Shown piece after piece: positions 33,701 through 43,300 of a DNA stretch of 64,000 nt. This DNA comes from Cucumis sativus (lineage: Eukaryota > Streptophyta > Magnoliopsida > Cucurbitales > Cucurbitaceae). The position numbers and the translations under genes are program-made. The notes beneath the pieces are model-generated. The model saw only the letters and a list, made by a program, of their open reading frames with translations. It made no database searches and was not told the origin of the DNA. Positions within the stretch are counted from its first letter, which is position 1. The number at the start of each line of letters is the position of its first letter. The stretch spans positions 4,712,001 through 4,776,000 of the forward strand of contig NC_026661.2 of NCBI RefSeq assembly GCF_000004075.3, given 5' to 3'.

Positions 33701-35974
33701 ATGGCAAGCAAAAGCAAGATCCTAATTGTTGGAGGCACTGGGTATATTGGCAAGTTCATTGTGGAGGCGAGTGCTAAGGCTGGAAATCCCACATATGCTC
33801 TTGTTCGAGATTCTACTCTTTCTGATCCTGCAAAGTCGCAAATTATCAATAATTTCAAGAACTTAGGAGTCAAATTAGTCTCTGTAAGTTGGCAACTTTT
33901 ATATATCTTCTTTTACTAAACATTTTAAATTGATCTTAACCATATACTAGTTTAATATATCTTCCGATTTTTTTTAAGAATCGAGTACTGTAGTTGGGTC
34001 AAGTGAGATGAGCACAAACGAATACGATTATAGGAATCAGATATAGCATAAGCTAGGTTTAGACAGGACTAAATGTTGTAGGGTACTCCATATATATATA
34101 TAAGATTAGTCGAGTGTGTGTGTGGCATGAGTTTAATGTAGGAATTGGTTTTATTTTGGTTGAGAGATCATGAGGTGCACTCGAACTTCTCAAGAGGCAC
34201 ACTAGTGTAGGAAAACCGAATATAGTAGGTTGAATGAAAAAATAGTAGATATGAGTACAAATTGACCTAAACGCACATGAACCGACAATAATGTAGTAGG
34301 GTTAGATAGTTGTCGATGCGGCATGCACAAACTAGTCGAAAAAGCCCTAAGAACGCATGATCAGTTAATGTAGAAGTCGTATATTTTCTTTTAACAGAGT
34401 ACTAGAGATCGAGAGATCATGAGACACCCAAACATCTCATAGTAGGTCCAATGAAAAATAGTAAAGATATAAGTACAAATTAACCTAAACGAATGAATCG
34501 ACAAAATGTAGTAGGGTTAGAGAGTTGTTTAGATATCAAAACAAATAGATAACACCGAATGTGAATGACACATTTGTAGGGTGATCTCTATAACCACGAC
34601 AGTTTGGTTAAGGCCATAAAAGAGGTGGATGTTGTAATTTCTACGGTTGGTGCTGGTCAATTAGCAGATCAAGAGAAGCTCATTGCTGCCATCAAAGAAG
34701 CTGGGAATGTTAAGGTCATCATCATAGTTTTATATTCTCTAATATATGTTAAAATATTATTTCAAGTTGATTTTAATTATGGGGTTTTGTGTATATAGAG
34801 ATTTCTTCCATCAGAATTTGGAAATGATGTTGATCGTGGACATGCTGTTGAGCCAGCAAAATCAGCTTTTACTGTGAAGGTTCAAATCCGTCGAGCTGTG
34901 GAGGCTGCAAAAATTCCCTACACTTATGTTTCTTCCAATTTTTTTGCTAGTTACTTCCTTCCTAGTTTGTCTCAACCAGGAGCCACCACCCCACCAAGAG
35001 ATAAAGTTGTCATCTTAGGAGATGGAAATCCTAAATGTAAATAACACTAAACTCTAAAATTTCTTGCACTTTCTTTAAATATTTTAGATGTTTATATTTG
35101 AAAAATTAATAACCAAGATGATTGAGTGTAACCTACACCCAACTACCGACTTGTTCTCGATACGTACCATGCTTGATTAATTTTTTTTCTTTTGTTGAAT
35201 TTTCAGCTATCTTCAACAAGGAAGATGACATTGGAACTTACACTATCAAAGCTGTGGATGATCCAAGAACTTTGAACAAAATTCTCTACATTAGGCCTTC
35301 TGGTAACACCTACTCTTTCAATGATCTCGTGTCTCTTTGGGAGAAAAAAATTGGAAAAAATCTTGAAAGAATCTATGTTCCAGAAGAACAAGTGTTGAAG
35401 AACATCCAAGGTTTGTTTTTTTTATAATAATTTCATTTCTAAATATATTATGGCTATTGTTAAAATGTTTGTTGGAAACTTCTTCTTGCCTGAAATTTGA
35501 ATATACTTATAATTTATAGTTGTTGATACACAAATAATCTAATTAAACTTGAAGGGTTAGACCTCAGTTTTTTAGTCAATTCGTAATTTAAGAGGTAACA
35601 AAAAGGTTTTATGATCAAGTCTATGCAATGATGTAAATTTCAAGTCTGGAGCTTCAATATTTTAAACTTACAACTTAGAGAGTGTTAGACAATATAATAT
35701 GATATTGAATTTATCTTCATTACTTGTTAACTTAAATTTTTGTGTCAATCGAGGATAGAAATTAAGCACTAAAACTAATATCAGTTGGGTTTGGTTTGTT
35801 CTTGCAGAGGCTCCAGTTCCGCTGAACATAATAATATCAATTTCTCACTCAGCATTTGTGAAGGGAGATCATACCAACTTTGATATTGAGCCATCATTTG
35901 GAGTGGAAGCCACACAATTGTATCCAGATGTTAAATACACAACTGTGGATGAATTCCTCAATCAATTTGTTTGA
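33701..35974 (+). CDS. Isoflavone reductase-like / phenylcoumaran benzylic ether reductase-like protein
   Basis: Five exons: 33701-33883, 34580-34714, 34799-35036, 35207-35410 and 35808-35974 (927 bases, 308 residues plus stop). All introns are GT-AG and the frame is continuous. Residues 7-17 (ILIVGGTGYIG) are the NADPH-binding Gly motif, and the following KAGNPTYALVR is typical of the PIP family (pinoresinol-lariciresinol, isoflavone and phenylcoumaran benzylic ether reductases). FLPSEFGNDVDRGHAVEPAK and Lys133 (in AFTVKVQIRR) match the catalytic lysine region of PCBER. Length equals that family. These cytosolic enzymes reduce benzylic ethers of lignans and neolignans; PCBER-type is likelier than true isoflavone reductase outside legumes. 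Substrate is not provable from sequence. It lies between PR-1 loci 12 and 13. Confidence 0.93.
34162..34530 (+). repeat. Imperfect tandem duplication in intron 1 of the reductase gene
   Basis: A block starting GAGAGATCATGAG and ending GTAGTAGGGTTAGA occurs at about 34162-34313 and again at about 34411-34530. The second copy is shorter and diverged. No function seen. Confidence 0.75.
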
Positions 35975-36281
35975 ATCATATTGCACTTCTTCTTCATATA
36001 AAATAATGAATATAAGTGATATATATAATACATATTAGCTTTGGAATTCCCTTTTTCTCTATGTAATATTAGTACGTGTGACATGAATTTAATCTGTTCT
36101 AATTTAACTTATTTTGTTTTCTAATTCCTACATAAAAAATTAATGAGTGACTTTTCATATTCATGTACTGTGTTCTCTCTCTCTTTTAATTTCTACAGTA
36201 GGGTATGATTACTTGGTCACTACACATAATATACCAGCAGTGTAGTATGAAAACTTGTTTTAAAGAGTTGTGTGTATTAAT

Positions 36282-36480
36282 TGGACAATTTGGAAAGAGA
36301 GAAGTAATAATAACCGTATTTTCGACGACGGGGAAATAAACGTCAAGATCACTCCATGCATGGGAGAGTGTTTTGCTATGCAGCACTGGAAACTGGTGTC
36401 ATAGATCAAAGCTCTTCTTGAGCTATACCACATCTGTGATATCTCCAAATTTATCTGCCTTCATGTGTAATGATCTTTTG
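36282..36480 (+). mobile_element. LINE ORF2 C-terminal fragment
   Basis: One frame reads TIWKERSNNNRIFDDGEIN, the 'IWKERNxRIF' signature near the end of plant L1 ORF2, then diverges. Only this short piece is recognisable. Confidence 0.6.
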
Positions 36481-37475
36481 CTTCCTCTCCTCTTTTTTTT
36501 TTTGGCTTGTCTCAGGCCTCATTGCTCTCTCTTTGTGCCTATATTTTGGGTTTGCTCCTTTGTATGTACTCTATTGATTTATCTAATTAATAGAGTCCGA
36601 ATAATTTGTACTAAAAATCTCATTCGGCCAAATAACACATATTTGTTGATATCAGTAAATCAAAAATATAAAATAGAATTTGAACTCTTTAAGTATTATC
36701 ATCCATCTTAATATAAGCATTATCATCCATAATATAGAGAAACTTATTATCTCCTGACATTTAAATTCCTTACGTTTGATATTAATATCTACGAAACAGT
36801 ATTCGTAATTCAAACAAATTGTAGAGCAAAAATGGTGTGGGTAGGGAGTAAAAGGAATGGTAAATGGGTATTTAATTAAATAAACTATTACCTCCGGACA
36901 ACGCTTTCACCGAGAAGATTCAACAATTCAACTAATAGATATACTGCTTATATTATCGACTTTAAAGTTAAAGATTCGATTTTTCTTATAGTATATTAAT
37001 TTGTTGCCCCAAGGTTTTTCTTTTTGATTGTTCTTTCTCTTCTTTCGTTTTGCTAGGTACGGCTTTAACTAGGACTGTCTATTTGCTTGTTTTTTCACAA
37101 GAAAAAATCAACCTTCTTCTGTCATATTCTCCATTTATTTTGCAAAACAAAAACCTTAGAATAACGTGTCTGATTCAAAGTGATGGCATTGTATATCCAT
37201 TTGATTTTGTAATTGTTGATTTGATCAGTGTATTTGGAGAGTGTGGACTATAGACTTAACTCTCACATGGACTATAAATTGTTTGATGATCAAGTGCTAT
37301 GATATATGTAGCTTACACCTTTTCTTCGACCTTCAAATTATTTGAAAAAATTACCTCGCATTTGTGTAGCCACCTATTTGTTCGGTTTAATTTTAATACT
37401 AATCTTTTTCTATTTGTTTTCATTTATTTTTATCATTATATTCCTTTTGAATGAATGAATTCATGAATGAGGGAG

Positions 37476-37838
37476 TGTTGGAAATAAAGATATATATTTT
37501 GGTTTTGGCCAAAAAACACACCAAAATTAACCAAAATTTCACTTTCCCTTCACCCTTTTGGTCTATTTACAATTGGGAAAAGATTTTAAATTAGGTTAAA
37601 AGAAGAGCATATCATCAAATGGCAATGTTTTTGCCTTACATAAACAATGTGATTTTCACATTGAGGTAGAGTTTTCTTGGAGAGAAAAAAAGAAGCTTAT
37701 AGAAAAAGAAAGAGAGCCACAAATTGTAAACCCTATAAAAATACAAAGAGAAATAGAGAGATCTTTCAAGCTTAGTTGAAGGTTGTATACGGTAGCTAGG
37801 ATCAACACGTTCTGAAGATCCGCACCTTAGACACAACA
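37476..37838 (+). mobile_element. Probable fossil LTR remnant
   Basis: Begins TGTTGGAAATAAAG directly after a purine-rich tract (AATGAGGGAG) like a polypurine tract. It contains a promoter/leader-like middle and a possible end at ACAACA. No target duplication and no coding part are visible. Ends are tentative; probably old. Confidence 0.4.
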
Positions 37839-38538
37839 AGTTTTAGTATCTTTCTTCTTTCTAGCTAGTTTCTTAAAGTTGGAGGGCCAACTTAAGAAAA
37901 GGCTTACAAAATCTCTGTTAACTTCCTCTTTAAACTTATCCCCATCTTCTTACTATATGTTGTTTTTCTCTTAATTTCTTCTAATCAACTCCAAGACTTG
38001 GGATATATGCTAGCATTTCTCTTTCCTGGAGTCGCACTGTCTCTTTTTGGGTTTGCAAGAGCAAATCTGGGAGGGGGCTGTGTGATAGGTCCTTTTTCTC
38101 AAAAGGTTACACATAACACCTTCCTCGAACATGTACTCATTAGAGACAAGTTGGAATCAAGAGAGAATGGATGACTCAAAAAACCATTATGAAAATTCAG
38201 GGAAGTAGATGATGAGAAGCACTGCCATACCGAATCAGAAACAAACAATAGTGCTTTCATGAAGAAGAGAAGAAGAACCCAAAACAAAAAGTTATAGATT
38301 TGGAACATTAGATGCAACTAAGAGCCGTTTTGATTGACATAATTAGAAGAAAAAGTGTTCTTCAACCTTATTTTGATAAAAAATTATTTAACATTAACTT
38401 TAAAAGCTATTTTGGGTAGTTATCAAACACTCATTTTTTTCTCTCCAAACTACAGGAAGCCTAACAAGACACAACATGGTACCAAAATCTCCATATTCAC
38501 ACAATAACTGTACTAAGAACAGCAATAAACTTTGCATA

Positions 38539-38546
38539 TATATAAA
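38539..38546 (+). promoter_or_regulatory. TATA box of PR-1 locus 13
   Basis: TATATAAA lies 48 bases before the ATG at 38587, giving a short leader. Confidence 0.55.
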
Positions 38547-38586
38547 GAAGGCCATTTAATTACCATTTTTCAAGTCCAAACCCAAA

Positions 38587-39126
38587 ATGGATCTTTTCAA
38601 GTATATCTCCCTTTCTCTTCTACTCTCTCCATTGAGCTTTATCATGCTTTCCATGCTTCCCTTCTCTTCTGCCCAAGACTCAATCCAAAACTTCGTGGAT
38701 GCCCACAACACTGCTCGTGCTGAAGTCGGTGTCGGGCCTGTCCACTGGAACGAGACAGTGGCAGACTATGCTCGTCGATATGCCAACAAGCGCATCAAGG
38801 ACTGTAACCTAGTCCATTCCAAAGGACCTTATGGAGAAAATATTGCATGGGGCAGCAGAAACTTGGCAGGTACGGTCGCAGTACGGATGTGGGTGAATGA
38901 GAAGCAATTCTATAACTACGAGACTAATTCATGTGTTATTGGGAAGATGTGCGGCCATTACACTCAAGTGGTGTGGAGAAATTCTGTGAGAATTGGATGT
39001 GCGAAAGTGAGATGTAGAAGTGGGGGTACGTTCATCACTTGCAACTATGATCCTCGAGGGAATATTAGAGGACAGAGGCCATATGGTGAAGTGAAGCATC
39101 AACTAAGACAACAAAAAGTTAGATAA
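38587..39126 (+). CDS. PR1: PR-1 protein, locus 13, with C-terminal extension
   Basis: Intronless, 179 residues. Signal peptide about 1-29 (ending SSA), mature start QDSIQNF. CAP landmarks are DAHNTAR, GPYGEN and CGHYTQVVW, with six cysteines. It is rich in Arg/Lys, so probably basic. The CAPE-like part [15 protein letters not shown] is not terminal: where all other copies stop after PY, this one reads on for 13 more, mostly polar and basic residues ([13 protein letters not shown]). Some basic PR-1 proteins in other plants carry C-terminal extensions linked to vacuolar sorting, so altered targeting is possible, as is altered CAPE release. WNET is a possible N-glycosylation site. An AGATCA array follows eight bases after the stop. 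Confidence 0.93.
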   Translation: MDLFKYISLSLLLSPLSFIMLSMLPFSSAQDSIQNFVDAHNTARAEVGVGPVHWNETVADYARRYANKRIKDCNLVHSKGPYGENIAWGSRNLAGTVAVRMWVNEKQFYNYETNSCVIGKMCGHYTQVVWRNSVRIGCAKVRCRSGGTFITCNYDPRGNIRGQRPYGEVKHQLRQQKVR

Positions 39127-39134
39127 AGAGTGAA

Positions 39135-39182
39135 AGATCAAGATCAAGATCAAGATCAAGATCAAGATCAAGATCAAGATCA
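39135..39182 (+). repeat. AGATCA hexanucleotide array
   Basis: Eight perfect copies of AGATCA directly after the stop codon of PR-1 locus 13. In the frame of that gene they would read as Asp-Gln pairs, and that frame stays open to 39363. Confidence 0.93.
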
Positions 39183-39497
39183 ATCATCCCATGTCAATGA
39201 ACTAATAAATAAACTAAATAATAAGATCATGACCTTAATTATCCAAGTTTATACTGTGCATGCATGCTACACATGTACTGTTATTAATCTATATAAAATT
39301 GAGTTATGTAGACTGAAACTGTTTTATCTTTTGGTTTTGTTAACTTACTGTGTTCTATTTTAATTCTCTTACTTTCAAAGGTTGGTTGAATTTTACTTCC
39401 CTTGAATTTGTATAAATATTAAATTTAGTCCTTCTTGATTTTTCGGAAAACACATTGTTGGTTTTGAAAAGAGATTCGCATATTATATTTTTTTTTA

Positions 39498-39499
<2 letters not shown>

Positions 39500-39539
<40 letters not shown>

Positions 39540-39540
39540 T
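39500..39540. repeat. (AT)n microsatellite
   Basis: A long AT run with a short interruption, about 20 units. Confidence 0.85.
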
Positions 39541-40320
39541 ATATAAATCAACTCAATTGATGTACATACCTAATGCAAGATATAGATCATTTAATACACA
39601 TTATGCAACCCGATACACAATTTTATATACATAAATGTTGAAAATGATATAATATTAAAAGTTTTTCATTTAATGAAAATTAAGTAAACATGTCTAATTA
39701 ATTGGATAAATAAAAGAATGGGACTATTTCTATATTTTCAATAATTTTACGAAAGGGATATTTTAAAAACAGTAAAATAAATTAAAATCATATTAGTGTT
39801 TATTATTTATAGAATTTAATTTTTTTTGTTATAATTTATAAATATTATATCAAATTTACTATTTCCCACAAATTCAGTTATGGAATTTTCAAAAAATTGT
39901 TACCTACTTTTTTTTATATTTAAAATTGGAATCTACACCACACTAAATCAAGGATGTTTTCGACAATTTCTTAATTCATATGGATCAAATTGAAAATTTG
40001 AGCTATTTCAAAAGGACAAAAAGAAAAAGAAAATCGGAGGATGTGATCGTAAAAATAAAGAGTTTGAGGACGATTGTTGCAATTTTGAAAAAGCAAGAAA
40101 TAATCCAATGTTTTGGCCTTTGGGTTTGGAGAGGCGCTGAGAGCAGGACGCGGACAAATTAACAAAGCCTTTCTTCTCTTCATCTTCACGCTCAACAATA
40201 CAGCTCTTCATCTCACTATGAAAATTATGCTGATTTCAATGCTTCTGAACATTTAGGGCTCAAACACAAAATCCAAGGAATGAGTTAGAAAGCAGTTCTA
40301 ATACAAGAAACCTTCTTCTG
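39541..40320. other. Spacer between the PR-1 array and TOR
   Basis: AT-rich to about 39960. From about 39960 it becomes purine-rich and then less AT-rich near 40120-40200, which is probably the TOR promoter and 5' leader. No separate gene seen. Confidence 0.5.
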
Positions 40321-40324
40321 GGGT

Positions 40325-40333
40325 TTAGGGTTT
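40325..40333 (-). promoter_or_regulatory. Telo-box in the TOR 5' leader
   Basis: TTAGGGTTT (AAACCCTAA on the other strand) is the telo-box common in leaders of plant translation and growth genes. It lies 11 bases before the TOR ATG. Confidence 0.45.
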
Positions 40334-40343
40334 TTGTGGCCTG

Positions 40344-43300
40344 ATGGCAACTTCAGGCCAGTCGCTCCGCTCCTCCTCCGCTGCCACTAGCGGAGGCAAC
40401 TTTGACTCCCTCAATCGTATTCTTTCTGACTTATGCACTCGTGGTCATCCCAAGGTCTGTTCTTTCTTCTTTGTTCGTTCTTTTGTTTTCGGACTCCACG
40501 AAACCTTACAGGGCAGCTGAAAATGCCCATTTTTTTAAAAGTGATTTGGTTTTGTTTTTCGCAAGTTGGGTTTGTTGCTATCGAGCCAGTTTTGTGTTTT
40601 TTGGTTTTGCCGAATTTGGTGGAGGAAGTTTTGATCAATTTGAGCTTGAGGTAGATAGAGGAGATCAGTGGAAAAATGTACATAACGTTTTATTGATGTT
40701 TGAGTAGCATAATTCACAATTTGTTTGCTTTTACCATTTACTTGTTCGTTTTATTGAAATGAATTTGCTTTTAAGGTATTTGGCAATTTTGTGGTATGAT
40801 GAAAGATGGATAATTTACTAGTTTGCTTCCGTTGAATTTTTCTTAACCATTATTTGTTTATAGGAGGGGGCTCCATCGGCATTAAAGAAACATATTGAAG
40901 AAGCAGCTCGTGATCTTAACGGGGAAGCATTTTCCCGGTTCATGGATCAATTATACGATCGAATTTCTACTCTTTTAGAAAGTAACGATGTAGCTGAAAA
41001 TTTGGGTGCTTTAAGGGCTATTGATGAGTTGATTGATGTGGCTCTGGGTGAAAATGCTTCAAAAGTTTCGAAGTTTTCTAACTATATCAGGAGTGTATTT
41101 GAGCTGAAGCGTGATCCTGAAATTTTAGTCCTTGCTAGCCGTGTTTTGGGTCATCTAGCTAGAGCAGGCGGAGCAATGACAGCAGATGAAGTTGAACACC
41201 AGGTCTGTGCCATTTTTTTTGTTTTCTAATTTAAGTTTGTATAAGTGTTGTAATGTCTTTCATTCTCAGGTAAAAATTGCTCTGGACTGGTTGCGTGGAG
41301 AAAGAATCGAGTATCGTCGCTTTGCTGCTGTCTTAATCCTAAAGGTAATTCATCATTTTAATTGTAATAATTAGTAAAATTTGATTATTAACCTCTAGTT
41401 GGATCTATCTCTGTACTCAAATGAAGTATATGTTATTTTCTTGGAGAATTGAAGTATATGTAATTTTCTTGGAGAATTGAAGTACATATTATTTTCTTGG
41501 TAGGAATTGTTATCTTCTTAAAGATTATTTTCGGATTATATGGAGTTTTGATGCTTAAATGAGGAAAATGAAGCAGAGTATATTTGTATATGTTTGATAC
41601 TTTTTATAGTGGAAAATTATTTAAGGATTTTGATCATGTGAACTAATCAACCATAGTGTTCTTTTTGTGTGTGTGTGTGTAAATTGCGATAGGAAATGGC
41701 AGAAAATGCTTCGACAGTCTTCAATGTGCATGTGCCAGAATTTGTTGATGCCATTTGGGTTGCTTTGCGGGATCCACAGCTAGCTGTTCGAGAGCGAGCT
41801 GTGGAGGCATTGCGTGCTTGCCTTCGTGTTATTGAAAAGCGTGAGACACGTTGGCGTGTGCAATGGTCAGTTATAGAAAACACAGTAGGTAGATTATTTA
41901 ATGGTTTATTAATTCTTTCTGTCTGAATAAATAGTAGTCTTTCTTTGCTTGATAAAATAAGGCCACTATGAGCTTGCCTTCATGTTCTTGAAAAGCGTGA
42001 GACATGTAGGAATGTAAAATGATTAGTTATAAAAAATATATTTGGTAGATGATTAAATTTTTGTTTTGCACAATATAAACACTTATTATAATGTGAATAA
42101 ATTACAGAAATTATGAAGTCATAAGACGATAAATGATGAAGCACATATTATGTGCGAATTACTTTGTAATTTTGTTTTCTTTTCTTGAGTTAGTTTAGTT
42201 GATTATTTAGCTTAAGTTATCTATAAATGGCTGTTTCATGTATCCCTTTGGGCTTTGATTTTGAAGACCTTTTGTAATTATTCAATTGGTAACATTTTAC
42301 TTAGTTAGACCCCCTTCTTTTAGTTGTGGGGTGTTTTGGTGGGCTGGTTATTTTTTTGTATGCCCTTATATTCTTTCATTTTTTTTCTCAATGAAGGTTG
42401 TTATTTCTCTAAAGAAATGGAGGTTTAATCCCTTGTATTTGATTCTTTTTGATTAATAATAAACACCTTCATGCTTTATTATGTGGTGGGGGAGGGTAAT
42501 GAAACGTATTTTTGGAAAAATAAGTGGGTGGGGGATAGACCCCTATGCTCTTCACCTCTACACCTCCTTGTCTCTAACATATATATTTCTTTAAGGACCA
42601 CTTGTATAAATGACATTTAAGCAAACAATAATAGAACACATAGCACAAGGATAAAATAATTGTATATATAGCACAAAAACAAGTAAAAGACTAAAAAACT
42701 CACCTGCAACCACCATTATGGGCACTTCTTCCTGAATTTCTCAAATTAAAAACTATAATTGATAACAACTATCACTAATAGTTGCTATCAGTGATAACTT
42801 TCAATTTGAGAAATGATTGTTTCCCACACTTCTTCCTGATTTTCTCACATTGTAAGGTGTAGATGATTAGGCCCACTAGTTATCTCAGAGGTATAGGAGG
42901 AAGATGGGTACGCAATAAATTAGTGTTGGTTGCTTGGGCGAGGGAGGCTTTTATATTCGACTAAGTGTCTGGATTCAAGGGAGAAGGCCTAGTGGGGTGT
43001 GGATTTTGTTTGGCAGGGGAATGGTTTGTAAAACCCATATGAGGAGGGCCACGTGTGGACTTGGGGATAGAGGAGGAAGGCATAGTGCTGTTTTGCTTGG
43101 GGAGAGGCAAATTGGTCTATTGTTCGTTGGGTAAATGGGGGAGGGAGCTTTTTGGTAGATGACGTTGGAGCTACGTCAAATTAAAAACTATCTTCAACGA
43201 GCACATAGCCTCAGAAAGGGTAGTAACACATGTTTGGATTGGCATGTGGGTTATTTTGATATGTTTTCATGGATGGCGGTGATGTCTCCGACGGGGTAAT

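Larger units (their letters stand above)
35975..38530. other. Spacer between the reductase gene and PR-1 locus 13
   Basis: No gene. It holds a LINE C-terminal fragment (36282-36480) and a probable fossil LTR (from about 37476). The rest is AT-rich or unassigned repeat DNA. Confidence 0.5.

Noticed and set aside
38099-38317. Minus-strand frame between the reductase gene and PR-1 locus 13
   Set aside because: Hydrophobic and Ser-rich by chance composition, no motif, and next to an LTR remnant.
39130-39363. Separate gene coding Asp-Gln repeats
   Set aside because: It has no ATG at its start and consists of the AGATCA array plus AT-rich spacer. It is better seen as open sequence after locus 13.
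42934-43134. G-rich plus-strand frame in TOR intron 4 as a gene
   Set aside because: No recognisable domain, and it is embedded in transposon-rich intron sequence.
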